A stretch of DNA of 64,000 nt from positions 310,001 through 374,000 of the forward strand of contig JAHQRK010000030.1 of NCBI GenBank assembly GCA_019828595.1, given 5' to 3'. Made by a program: the position numbers and the translations under genes. This document shows positions 20,573-32,107 of this stretch, in pieces. The notes under the pieces were generated by a model, which saw only the letters and a list, made by a program, of their open reading frames with translations, did not search any database and was not told where the DNA came from. This stretch comes from Aphanomyces cochlioides (taxonomy: Eukaryota; Oomycota; Saprolegniomycetes; Saprolegniales; Verrucalvaceae). How positions within the stretch are numbered: position 1 is the first letter of the stretch; every line of letters starts with the position of its first letter.

Positions 20573-21258
20573 TCTTTTTAGCTTCTTTCTATTCAGGACA
20601 CTACTCTTTCACGCGATCTCCTTTTCACCTCTGTAGGACACTTCTTTTCCAACATTATCTGTATTCAACTTGACAAGTATACACTGTCCACAATGGAAAA
20701 TATAACAGTTAGACTTTGAACAGTATATTTCTTGGAATCACTTGGTCGATGTGCAATGAAATGGTTGAACCAGAATGTGTACAGCACTTTGAATGGTGTT
20801 TGTGGTCGCGTCACATGGATAAAGAAGGATAGAAAACATCTCTTTTGTTGTCAATCGCTTGACACTTTTTGGTGTGAACGGTTCGTGTCCCATCGGTCGA
20901 AATCGTTTTTTGCTCATAACTTTTGCAATATTGCTCCGATTGACCTCAAACTACTTGCAAACTCTTGCTTTTGAAAAGCTCTATCGATTCACACCCTCAG
21001 ATACCAAAAAAAGACGACCAGAAATCGACGTACTGTCAAAAAACGGGTTTGCAACAGCTTCATCCACACCAACGAGTTCTCCAACAAGCCGACAAGAAAT
21101 CGACAGTCTCCACGGGACATTTTGGCATACAAGTATCCCGTAGACACGACGAATGCCTGGTTGCAAAAGGGTCGTCACAATCTATCCTTGTACAGACAAG
21201 AACAAGAAAGTGGACGATTTGGCGGACTTGATGCACAGACACAAAAGAACAGTAAAAA

Positions 21259-21703
21259 GGGGATGTAGCTCAGATGGTAGAGCGCCCGCTTAGCATGCGG
21301 GTAGGGGGGAAATTGGCTCAGTGGTAGAGCACACGCTTCGTAAGCGAGAGGTCACCGGTTCGATCCCGGGCTAGGACGAGGGATTTGCAACCCCTCCACC
21401 CCCCTGTCCGAAAGCACGGTATTTAATGGGATGTATGTGATCGGGAAACTTAAGTGCGCCTCGAACTTACAAGAGAAGGATTGTCCGGAAGCGGTTACCG
21501 GAATGAAAGTGTCAGTTTAATGTGGCCGTTCTGTAAAAACGTGTCGAATCGCTGTACTACCGAAAAGGTAGAACTATCAAGACAAAGCCGTTAGACCTGG
21601 TCCAGCTGAGTTAAAGTAGTTCATATCCACTATAACCTAGGTAATATACTCAATAAACCGCTTAGCATGCGGGAGGTACAGGGATCGATACCCTGCTTCT
21701 CCA
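21259..21703 (+). pseudogene. tRNA-Ala(AGC) split by SINE copy 1
   Basis: The 5' half is 21259-21301 (positions 1-43) and the 3' half is 21658-21703 (positions 28-73). The duplication is 16 bp, one base (A44) shorter than at the LINE insertions. Confidence 0.95.
21302..21657 (+). mobile_element. tRNA-Ala-targeted SINE, copy 1 (356 bp)
   Basis: The head (about 21307-21378) resembles tRNA-Thr: D arm GCTC/GAGC, loop TTCGTAA (anticodon CGT) and T-loop TTCGATC. It has an A-box-like TGGCTCAGTGG (21314-21324) and a B box GGTTCGATCC (about 21357-21366). The acceptor strands do not pair, so it is not a working tRNA gene. An unrelated body of about 260 bp follows. The last 17 nt, ending taatatactcaataaa, match the LINE terminus at 14 positions. 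There is no poly(A) tail and no T4 run. The insertion site is the same tRNA-Ala position as the LINE. Together this indicates a Pol III SINE moved by the LINE machinery. Confidence 0.88.
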
Positions 21704-21704
21704 G

Positions 21705-21775
21705 GCGTCTGTAGTATAGTGGTCAGTACTTCACGTTGTGGCCGTGACATCCGGGTTCGACTCCCGGCAGGCGCA
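21705..21775 (+). tRNA. tRNA-His(GTG), 1-nt deletion in the variable loop
   Basis: Same as 1108-1179 except that one C is missing before the T stem (around 21752), which leaves a 3-nt variable loop. It may fold poorly. Confidence 0.88.
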
Positions 21776-22461
21776 TCTTTTTAGCTTCTTTCTATTCAGG
21801 ACACTACTCTTTCACGCGATCTCCTTTTCACCTCTGTAGGACACTTCTTTTCCAACATTATCTGTATTCAACTTGACAAGTATACACTGTCCACAATGGA
21901 AAATATAACAGTTAGACTTTGAACAGTATATTTCTTGGAATCACTTGGTCGATGTGCAATGAAATGGTTGAACCAGAATGTGTACAGCACTTTGAATGGT
22001 GTTTGTGGTCGCGTCACATGGATAAAGAAGGATAGAAAACATCTCTTTTGTTGTCAATCGCTTGACACTTTTTGGTGTGAACGGTTCGTGTCCCATCGGT
22101 CGAAATCGTTTTTTGCTCATAACTTTTGCAATATTGCTCCGATTGACCTCAAACTACTTGCAAACTCTTGCTTTTGAAAAGCTCTATCGATTCACACCCT
22201 CAGATACCAAAAAAAGACGACCAGAAATCGACGTACTGTCAAAAAACGGGTTTGCAACAGCTTCATCCACACCAACGAGTTCTCCAACAAGCCGACAAGA
22301 AATCGACAGTCTCCACGGGACATTTTGGCATACAAGTATCCCGTAGACACGACGAATGCCTGGTTGCAAAAGGGTCGTCACAATCTATCCTTGTACAGAC
22401 AAGAACAAGAAAGTGGACGATTTGGCGGACTTGATGCACAGACACAAAAGAACAGTAAAAA

Positions 22462-22906
22462 GGGGATGTAGCTCAGATGGTAGAGCGCCCGCTTAGCATG
22501 CGGGTAGGGGGGAAATTGGCTCAGTGGTAGAGCACACGCTTCGTAAGCGAGAGGTCACCGGTTCGATCCCGGGCTAGGACGAGGGATTTGCAACCCCTCC
22601 ACCCCCCTGTCCGAAAGCACGGTATTTAATGGGATGTATGTGATCGGGAAACTTAAGTGCGCCTCGAACTTACAAGAGAAGGATTGTCCGGAAGCGGTTA
22701 CCGGAATGAAAGTGTCAGTTTAATGTGGCCGTTCTGTAAAAACGTGTCGAATCGCTGTACTACCGAAAAGGTAGAACTATCAAGACAAAGCCGTTAGACC
22801 TGGTCCAGCTGAGTTAAAGTAGTTCATATCCACTATAACCTAGGTAATATACTCAATAAACCGCTTAGCATGCGGGAGGTACAGGGATCGATACCCTGCT
22901 TCTCCA
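22462..22906 (+). pseudogene. tRNA-Ala(AGC) split by SINE copy 2
   Basis: The 5' half is 22462-22504 and the 3' half is 22861-22906, with a 16-bp duplication of positions 28-43. Confidence 0.95.
22505..22860 (+). mobile_element. tRNA-Ala-targeted SINE, copy 2 (356 bp)
   Basis: Same sequence and same junctions as the copy at 21302-21657. Confidence 0.88.
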
Positions 22907-22907
22907 G

Positions 22908-22979
22908 GCGTCTGTAGTATAGTGGTCAGTACTTCACGTTGTGGCCGTGACATCCCGGGTTCGACTCCCGGCAGGCGCA
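22908..22979 (+). tRNA. tRNA-His(GTG)
   Basis: Same sequence as 1108-1179. Confidence 0.95.
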
Positions 22980-23665
22980 TCTTTTTAGCTTCTTTCTATT
23001 CAGGACACTACTCTTTCACGCGATCTCCTTTTCACCTCTGTAGGACACTTCTTTTCCAACATTATCTGTATTCAACTTGACAAGTATACACTGTCCACAA
23101 TGGAAAATATAACAGTTAGACTTTGAACAGTATATTTCTTGGAATCACTTGGTCGATGTGCAATGAAATGGTTGAACCAGAATGTGTACAGCACTTTGAA
23201 TGGTGTTTGTGGTCGCGTCACATGGATAAAGAAGGATAGAAAACATCTCTTTTGTTGTCAATCGCTTGACACTTTTTGGTGTGAACGGTTCGTGTCCCAT
23301 CGGTCGAAATCGTTTTTTGCTCATAACTTTTGCAATATTGCTCCGATTGACCTCAAACTACTTGCAAACTCTTGCTTTTGAAAAGCTCTATCGATTCACA
23401 CCCTCAGATACCAAAAAAAGACGACCAGAAATCGACGTACTGTCAAAAAACGGGTTTGCAACAGCTTCATCCACACCAACGAGTTCTCCAACAAGCCGAC
23501 AAGAAATCGACAGTCTCCACGGGACATTTTGGCATACAAGTATCCCGTAGACACGACGAATGCCTGGTTGCAAAAGGGTCGTCACAATCTATCCTTGTAC
23601 AGACAAGAACAAGAAAGTGGACGATTTGGCGGACTTGATGCACAGACACAAAAGAACAGTAAAAA

Positions 23666-24110
23666 GGGGATGTAGCTCAGATGGTAGAGCGCCCGCTTAG
23701 CATGCGGGTAGGGGGGAAATTGGCTCAGTGGTAGAGCACACGCTTCGTAAGCGAGAGGTCACCGGTTCGATCCCGGGCTAGGACGAGGGATTTGCAACCC
23801 CTCCACCCCCCTGTCCGAAAGCACGGTATTTAATGGGATGTATGTGATCGGGAAACTTAAGTGCGCCTCGAACTTACAAGAGAAGGATTGTCCGGAAGCG
23901 GTTACCGGAATGAAAGTGTCAGTTTAATGTGGCCGTTCTGTAAAAACGTGTCGAATCGCTGTACTACCGAAAAGGTAGAACTATCAAGACAAAGCCGTTA
24001 GACCTGGTCCAGCTGAGTTAAAGTAGTTCATATCCACTATAACCTAGGTAATATACTCAATAAACCGCTTAGCATGCGGGAGGTACAGGGATCGATACCC
24101 TGCTTCTCCA
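23666..24110 (+). pseudogene. tRNA-Ala(AGC) split by SINE copy 3
   Basis: The 5' half is 23666-23708 and the 3' half is 24065-24110. Confidence 0.95.
23709..24064 (+). mobile_element. tRNA-Ala-targeted SINE, copy 3 (356 bp)
   Basis: Same sequence and junctions as 21302-21657. Confidence 0.88.
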
Positions 24111-24111
24111 G

Positions 24112-24183
24112 GCGTCTGTAGTATAGTGGTCAGTACTTCACGTTGTGGCCGTGACATCCCGGGTTCGACTCCCGGCAGGCGCA
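24112..24183 (+). tRNA. tRNA-His(GTG)
   Basis: Same sequence as 1108-1179. Confidence 0.95.
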
Positions 24184-24869
24184 TCTTTTTAGCTTCTTTC
24201 TATTCAGGACACTACTCTTTCACGCGATCTCCTTTTCACCTCTGTAGGACACTTCTTTTCCAACATTATCTGTATTCAACTTGACAAGTATACACTGTCC
24301 ACAATGGAAAATATAACAGTTAGACTTTGAACAGTATATTTCTTGGAATCACTTGGTCGATGTGCAATGAAATGGTTGAACCAGAATGTGTACAGCACTT
24401 TGAATGGTGTTTGTGGTCGCGTCACATGGATAAAGAAGGATAGAAAACATCTCTTTTGTTGTCAATCGCTTGACACTTTTTGGTGTGAACGGTTCGTGTC
24501 CCATCGGTCGAAATCGTTTTTTGCTCATAACTTTTGCAATATTGCTCCGATTGACCTCAAACTACTTGCAAACTCTTGCTTTTGAAAAGCTCTATCGATT
24601 CACACCCTCAGATACCAAAAAAAGACGACCAGAAATCGACGTACTGTCAAAAAACGGGTTTGCAACAGCTTCATCCACACCAACGAGTTCTCCAACAAGC
24701 CGACAAGAAATCGACAGTCTCCACGGGACATTTTGGCATACAAGTATCCCGTAGACACGACGAATGCCTGGTTGCAAAAGGGTCGTCACAATCTATCCTT
24801 GTACAGACAAGAACAAGAAAGTGGACGATTTGGCGGACTTGATGCACAGACACAAAAGAACAGTAAAAA

Positions 24870-25314
24870 GGGGATGTAGCTCAGATGGTAGAGCGCCCGC
24901 TTAGCATGCGGGTAGGGGGGAAATTGGCTCAGTGGTAGAGCACACGCTTCGTAAGCGAGAGGTCACCGGTTCGATCCCGGGCTAGGACGAGGGATTTGCA
25001 ACCCCTCCACCCCCCTGTCCGAAAGCACGGTATTTAATGGGATGTATGTGATCGGGAAACTTAAGTGCGCCTCGAACTTACAAGAGAAGGATTGTCCGGA
25101 AGCGGTTACCGGAATGAAAGTGTCAGTTTAATGTGGCCGTTCTGTAAAAACGTGTCGAATCGCTGTACTACCGAAAAGGTAGAACTATCAAGACAAAGCC
25201 GTTAGACCTGGTCCAGCTGAGTTAAAGTAGTTCATATCCACTATAACCTAGGTAATATACTCAATAAACCGCTTAGCATGCGGGAGGTACAGGGATCGAT
25301 ACCCTGCTTCTCCA
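24870..25314 (+). pseudogene. tRNA-Ala(AGC) split by SINE copy 4
   Basis: The 5' half is 24870-24912 and the 3' half is 25269-25314. Confidence 0.95.
24913..25268 (+). mobile_element. tRNA-Ala-targeted SINE, copy 4 (356 bp)
   Basis: Same sequence and junctions as 21302-21657. Confidence 0.88.
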
Positions 25315-25315
25315 G

Positions 25316-25387
25316 GCGTCTGTAGTATAGTGGTCAGTACTTCACGTTGTGGCCGTGACATCCCGGGTTCGACTCCCGGCAGGCGCA
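25316..25387 (+). tRNA. tRNA-His(GTG)
   Basis: Same sequence as 1108-1179. Confidence 0.95.
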
Positions 25388-26073
25388 TCTTTTTAGCTTC
25401 TTTCTATTCAGGACACTACTCTTTCACGCGATCTCCTTTTCACCTCTGTAGGACACTTCTTTTCCAACATTATCTGTATTCAACTTGACAAGTATACACT
25501 GTCCACAATGGAAAATATAACAGTTAGACTTTGAACAGTATATTTCTTGGAATCACTTGGTCGATGTGCAATGAAATGGTTGAACCAGAATGTGTACAGC
25601 ACTTTGAATGGTGTTTGTGGTCGCGTCACATGGATAAAGAAGGATAGAAAACATCTCTTTTGTTGTCAATCGCTTGACACTTTTTGGTGTGAACGGTTCG
25701 TGTCCCATCGGTCGAAATCGTTTTTTGCTCATAACTTTTGCAATATTGCTCCGATTGACCTCAAACTACTTGCAAACTCTTGCTTTTGAAAAGCTCTATC
25801 GATTCACACCCTCAGATACCAAAAAAAGACGACCAGAAATCGACGTACTGTCAAAAAACGGGTTTGCAACAGCTTCATCCACACCAACGAGTTCTCCAAC
25901 AAGCCGACAAGAAATCGACAGTCTCCACGGGACATTTTGGCATACAAGTATCCCGTAGACACGACGAATGCCTGGTTGCAAAAGGGTCGTCACAATCTAT
26001 CCTTGTACAGACAAGAACAAGAAAGTGGACGATTTGGCGGACTTGATGCACAGACACAAAAGAACAGTAAAAA

Positions 26074-26518
26074 GGGGATGTAGCTCAGATGGTAGAGCGC
26101 CCGCTTAGCATGCGGGTAGGGGGGAAATTGGCTCAGTGGTAGAGCACACGCTTCGTAAGCGAGAGGTCACCGGTTCGATCCCGGGCTAGGACGAGGGATT
26201 TGCAACCCCTCCACCCCCCTGTCCGAAAGCACGGTATTTAATGGGATGTATGTGATCGGGAAACTTAAGTGCGCCTCGAACTTACAAGAGAAGGATTGTC
26301 CGGAAGCGGTTACCGGAATGAAAGTGTCAGTTTAATGTGGCCGTTCTGTAAAAACGTGTCGAATCGCTGTACTACCGAAAAGGTAGAACTATCAAGACAA
26401 AGCCGTTAGACCTGGTCCAGCTGAGTTAAAGTAGTTCATATCCACTATAACCTAGGTAATATACTCAATAAACCGCTTAGCATGCGGGAGGTACAGGGAT
26501 CGATACCCTGCTTCTCCA
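26074..26518 (+). pseudogene. tRNA-Ala(AGC) split by SINE copy 5
   Basis: The 5' half is 26074-26116 and the 3' half is 26473-26518. Confidence 0.95.
26117..26472 (+). mobile_element. tRNA-Ala-targeted SINE, copy 5 (356 bp)
   Basis: Same sequence and junctions as 21302-21657. Confidence 0.88.
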
Positions 26519-26519
26519 G

Positions 26520-26591
26520 GCGTCTGTAGTATAGTGGTCAGTACTTCACGTTGTGGCCGTGACATCCCGGGTTCGACTCCCGGCAGGCGCA
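26520..26591 (+). tRNA. tRNA-His(GTG)
   Basis: Same sequence as 1108-1179. Confidence 0.95.
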
Positions 26592-27277
26592 TCTTTTTAG
26601 CTTCTTTCTATTCAGGACACTACTCTTTCACGCGATCTCCTTTTCACCTCTGTAGGACACTTCTTTTCCAACATTATCTGTATTCAACTTGACAAGTATA
26701 CACTGTCCACAATGGAAAATATAACAGTTAGACTTTGAACAGTATATTTCTTGGAATCACTTGGTCGATGTGCAATGAAATGGTTGAACCAGAATGTGTA
26801 CAGCACTTTGAATGGTGTTTGTGGTCGCGTCACATGGATAAAGAAGGATAGAAAACATCTCTTTTGTTGTCAATCGCTTGACACTTTTTGGTGTGAACGG
26901 TTCGTGTCCCATCGGTCGAAATCGTTTTTTGCTCATAACTTTTGCAATATTGCTCCGATTGACCTCAAACTACTTGCAAACTCTTGCTTTTGAAAAGCTC
27001 TATCGATTCACACCCTCAGATACCAAAAAAAGACGACCAGAAATCGACGTACTGTCAAAAAACGGGTTTGCAACAGCTTCATCCACACCAACGAGTTCTC
27101 CAACAAGCCGACAAGAAATCGACAGTCTCCACGGGACATTTTGGCATACAAGTATCCCGTAGACACGACGAATGCCTGGTTGCAAAAGGGTCGTCACAAT
27201 CTATCCTTGTACAGACAAGAACAAGAAAGTGGACGATTTGGCGGACTTGATGCACAGACACAAAAGAACAGTAAAAA

Positions 27278-29538
27278 GGGGATGTAGCTCAGATGGTAGA
27301 GCGCCCGCTTAGCATGCGGGATCTAATGGTCATCAGGGTTGCTAGACATCCCAAGCAGACAAACGCAAGCGTTAGATTGCAAAAAAGTGCAGTGGTTCTC
27401 TCACAACAACACTTTGAAAATTGTTACGACGTCTCCCCCTGGGGGCGAAATCTCAAAATCGAGTGCACACTTTTTGTTCGGGAAAATTGCGCCACGGTGC
27501 CTAAAAGATTCTCCCATGTCTCCTCCTCAAGATGTGCCAGTTTGCGAGTGCTCAAACCTCGCCAAACTCGCGAAACAAAATTCGAAAGGAAATTCGACCC
27601 GGTGACACCCATTTTGAACCGGTTTCAACCCGTCACCAAAAGTGAAATTTCTCTCGACCTACTGCGTGGATTTCTACGTTTAGTGGCTTGTTATCTCAGT
27701 TGAATCGAGCTCTATGCCGACACCAACTAGCACATATTGCAGATCTATGGTTCAAAACCACGAACCCATTTTGGACTGTCACCCAAACCGGTGAAACACC
27801 AGGACAACTCGAACGCTTTCCCTACGGTCACCGAGTGACATCTAGGGGTCTAGTGGGTGGCTCCACCACTTATTACGACTAGCCAAAGCGTTAGAACGCC
27901 CTGAAACATCCTGGTTTGCTCGCAATCCTCAATCCAAAATGTCAACCGCCCCTATCCACCGGCTACAAAACCTTAAGTCGGCTACAGGTCGCAAATCATT
28001 TCCTATCGACCGGCTATGACTCTTTTCCATCCTATCATGGCTAGACGAGTGTTTTAAGCCATCAAGAGCGATGATTGAAGCCCTGGAACCTACTTGCCGT
28101 CGCCCCGACAACTTTTGGTGAAATGGCTAAAACTCATCGGAATGGCTCCTGAACGCAAATCAACTCCGATCGCCCAACTTAGAGTTGGAGAGGCTCGAGA
28201 ATGTCCTCGCGATGGATTTGAGCTATCAAGCACCATGATAGCAGCACAGGAACCCAACTTCCGATTCCAAACCATTTTGAGCCGATAAGGCTCCAAAACG
28301 ACCATCGTAGCTCATTTCAGCTACACGACTCTATATGCACCGATTAATATGGTGCATCCACCGCTAGCCTCCATTGATGGAGGACACCAAGTATGGCTAT
28401 CTATCTCATAGCCGTTCGGAAGTTATGACTCCTTCAAATTTGGCCGCCGAGACGCCCGATTGGAAAAACCACTGGTTTTGGCTAGCGCTCTCCCGCTACA
28501 CACTACCTATGGCGATTCTAATGGTGCGCTATCCTTCGTACGTATCGTCGCTACGATTCTGCCAAGTGGCTCCATGCACCGCGGCGCCGTTCGAAATCCA
28601 GCTCCGACGATGCTCGCGCTCGAGACCTATCCGCGCATGGCGCATGTCAAAATGGCACCTCCCAAATATTTTACCCTTTTTTATTATTTTTGGGAGGTTT
28701 ACCCCAAAAGCCCAACCCACAAGGGATTTTCCCTCTATCTCGCCACCTTCAACTCCGACGAAGACGCTCCTGAAATCAACTTTGCTTGTCATGGAACGAC
28801 CGACCTCGTTGATTTTTTTGGCTGGTCAAATCGTCCAAGAACATTTTATTTTGGATGGTCTTTTCTCTCAAACCCAGCTTTTCCCATGGTTCCAGCGATT
28901 TAATTCGGCCTCCTGAGGTCGAATTAAATTGGCCACGACCTTTTTGGATTTTTTGGGCTCCTACCTCTTGCCAATTTATTTTCCTTGGGCCTGATTTTAC
29001 TCTGTTTCGACCCTTTTGTCAATTTTTGGCCTTCCTCTCCTGTCGATTTATTTATTCATGGATCGACCCCAACTCAAGCTTTTATTTACTTGGCCTTTTT
29101 CACTGCGTACCTCCACTTGGAATTTTTATCAAGACTTTTGTATACAAATTTTCAAGTCCTCCACAGTCAACCCGAAATTGCCTCGTATCTCGCCACCACC
29201 AACTCGGATCAAGATGGTCATGAAAAGAAAGTTGCTTGTATGGCTCTTCTCTATACTCTTGAATTTTTTCACAGCCTGAATCGCCATGCAACATTTTCTT
29301 TCTGCCATGGTTCCTCCAAATTACCCCACACCCAAGTCTATTTCGGTTAAGCAACACTGGACGATTTTCCACAAGAACCTTCCAAGGTCACATTTCGCAA
29401 CACATATTTATTATGCGACCTATGAAGCCAAAATCGAAAGTCTAGTTTGCGGCCCTTTTGGGCCATATTAATTCTTTAATATACTCAGTTAACCGCTTAG
29501 CATGCGGGAGGTACAGGGATCGATACCCTGCTTCTCCA
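27278..29538 (+). pseudogene. tRNA-Ala(AGC) split by a 2171-bp LINE copy
   Basis: The 5' half is 27278-27321 (positions 1-44) and the 3' half is 29493-29538 (positions 28-73). Confidence 0.95.
27322..29492 (+). mobile_element. 5'-truncated LINE copy (2171 bp, 3' UTR only)
   Basis: It begins 79 bp further into the element than the copy at 6457 and has the same 3' terminus. It agrees with the 6457 copy where both differ from the full-length element (for example near 28118-28140), so these two share a source other than the full-length copy in this window. Confidence 0.95.
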
Positions 29539-29539
29539 G

Positions 29540-29611
29540 GCGTCTGTAGTATAGTGGTCAGTACTTCACGTTGTGGCCGTGACATCCCGGGTTCGACTCC
29601 CGGCAGGCGCA
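29540..29611 (+). tRNA. tRNA-His(GTG)
   Basis: Same sequence as 1108-1179. Confidence 0.95.
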
Positions 29612-30297
29612 TCTTTTTAGCTTCTTTCTATTCAGGACACTACTCTTTCACGCGATCTCCTTTTCACCTCTGTAGGACACTTCTTTTCCAACATTATCTG
29701 TATTCAACTTGACAAGTATACACTGTCCACAATGGAAAATATAACAGTTAGACTTTGAACAGTATATTTCTTGGAATCACTTGGTCGATGTGCAATGAAA
29801 TGGTTGAACCAGAATGTGTACAGCACTTTGAATGGTGTTTGTGGTCGCGTCACATGGATAAAGAAGGATAGAAAACATCTCTTTTGTTGTCAATCGCTTG
29901 ACACTTTTTGGTGTGAACGGTTCGTGTCCCATCGGTCGAAATCGTTTTTTGCTCATAACTTTTGCAATATTGCTCCGATTGACCTCAAACTACTTGCAAA
30001 CTCTTGCTTTTGAAAAGCTCTATCGATTCACACCCTCAGATACCAAAAAAAGACGACCAGAAATCGACGTACTGTCAAAAAACGGGTTTGCAACAGCTTC
30101 ATCCACACCAACGAGTTCTCCAACAAGCCGACAAGAAATCGACAGTCTCCACGGGACATTTTGGCATACAAGTATCCCGTAGACACGACGAATGCCTGGT
30201 TGCAAAAGGGTCGTCACAATCTATCCTTGTACAGACAAGAACAAGAAAGTGGACGATTTGGCGGACTTGATGCACAGACACAAAAGAACAGTAAAAA

Positions 30298-30370
30298 GGG
30301 GATGTAGCTCAGATGGTAGAGCGCCCGCTTAGCATGCGGGAGGTACAGGGATCGATACCCTGCTTCTCCA
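30298..30370 (+). tRNA. tRNA-Ala(AGC)
   Basis: Intact copy, same sequence as 1034-1106. Confidence 0.96.
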
Positions 30371-30371
30371 G

Positions 30372-30443
30372 GCGTCTGTAGTATAGTGGTCAGTACTTCA
30401 CGTTGTGGCCGTGACATCCCGGGTTCGACTCCCGGCAGGCGCA
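30372..30443 (+). tRNA. tRNA-His(GTG)
   Basis: Same sequence as 1108-1179. Confidence 0.96.
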
Positions 30444-31129
30444 TCTTTTTAGCTTCTTTCTATTCAGGACACTACTCTTTCACGCGATCTCCTTTTCACC
30501 TCTGTAGGACACTTCTTTTCCAACATTATCTGTATTCAACTTGACAAGTATACACTGTCCACAATGGAAAATATAACAGTTAGACTTTGAACAGTATATT
30601 TCTTGGAATCACTTGGTCGATGTGCAATGAAATGGTTGAACCAGAATGTGTACAGCACTTTGAATGGTGTTTGTGGTCGCGTCACATGGATAAAGAAGGA
30701 TAGAAAACATCTCTTTTGTTGTCAATCGCTTGACACTTTTTGGTGTGAACGGTTCGTGTCCCATCGGTCGAAATCGTTTTTTGCTCATAACTTTTGCAAT
30801 ATTGCTCCGATTGACCTCAAACTACTTGCAAACTCTTGCTTTTGAAAAGCTCTATCGATTCACACCCTCAGATACCAAAAAAAGACGACCAGAAATCGAC
30901 GTACTGTCAAAAAACGGGTTTGCAACAGCTTCATCCACACCAACGAGTTCTCCAACAAGCCGACAAGAAATCGACAGTCTCCACGGGACATTTTGGCATA
31001 CAAGTATCCCGTAGACACGACGAATGCCTGGTTGCAAAAGGGTCGTCACAATCTATCCTTGTACAGACAAGAACAAGAAAGTGGACGATTTGGCGGACTT
31101 GATGCACAGACACAAAAGAACAGTAAAAA

Positions 31130-31202
31130 GGGGATGTAGCTCAGATGGTAGAGCGCCCGCTTAGCATGCGGGAGGTACAGGGATCGATACCCTGCTTCTC
31201 CA
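31130..31202 (+). tRNA. tRNA-Ala(AGC)
   Basis: Intact copy, same sequence as 1034-1106. Confidence 0.96.
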
Positions 31203-31203
31203 G

Positions 31204-31275
31204 GCGTCTGTAGTATAGTGGTCAGTACTTCACGTTGTGGCCGTGACATCCCGGGTTCGACTCCCGGCAGGCGCA
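31204..31275 (+). tRNA. tRNA-His(GTG)
   Basis: Same sequence as 1108-1179. Confidence 0.96.
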
Positions 31276-31961
31276 TCTTTTTAGCTTCTTTCTATTCAGG
31301 ACACTACTCTTTCACGCGATCTCCTTTTCACCTCTGTAGGACACTTCTTTTCCAACATTATCTGTATTCAACTTGACAAGTATACACTGTCCACAATGGA
31401 AAATATAACAGTTAGACTTTGAACAGTATATTTCTTGGAATCACTTGGTCGATGTGCAATGAAATGGTTGAACCAGAATGTGTACAGCACTTTGAATGGT
31501 GTTTGTGGTCGCGTCACATGGATAAAGAAGGATAGAAAACATCTCTTTTGTTGTCAATCGCTTGACACTTTTTGGTGTGAACGGTTCGTGTCCCATCGGT
31601 CGAAATCGTTTTTTGCTCATAACTTTTGCAATATTGCTCCGATTGACCTCAAACTACTTGCAAACTCTTGCTTTTGAAAAGCTCTATCGATTCACACCCT
31701 CAGATACCAAAAAAAGACGACCAGAAATCGACGTACTGTCAAAAAACGGGTTTGCAACAGCTTCATCCACACCAACGAGTTCTCCAACAAGCCGACAAGA
31801 AATCGACAGTCTCCACGGGACATTTTGGCATACAAGTATCCCGTAGACACGACGAATGCCTGGTTGCAAAAGGGTCGTCACAATCTATCCTTGTACAGAC
31901 AAGAACAAGAAAGTGGACGATTTGGCGGACTTGATGCACAGACACAAAAGAACAGTAAAAA

Positions 31962-32034
31962 GGGGATGTAGCTCAGATGGTAGAGCGCCCGCTTAGCATG
32001 CGGGAGGTACAGGGATCGATACCCTGCTTCTCCA
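31962..32034 (+). tRNA. tRNA-Ala(AGC)
   Basis: Intact copy, same sequence as 1034-1106. Confidence 0.96.
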
Positions 32035-32035
32035 G

Positions 32036-32107
32036 GCGTCTGTAGTATAGTGGTCAGTACTTCACGTTGTGGCCGTGACATCCCGGGTTCGACTCCCGGC
32101 AGGCGCA
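32036..32107 (+). tRNA. tRNA-His(GTG)
   Basis: Same sequence as 1108-1179. Confidence 0.96.

Noticed and set aside
21307..21378. Functional tRNA-Thr(CGT) gene
   Set aside because: The D, anticodon and T loops look right, but the acceptor strands do not pair and both the anticodon and T stems carry mismatches. It is the promoter head of the SINE.
21380..21640. SINE body as 5S rRNA or another known RNA
   Set aside because: No match to conserved 5S or snRNA sequence blocks was recognised.
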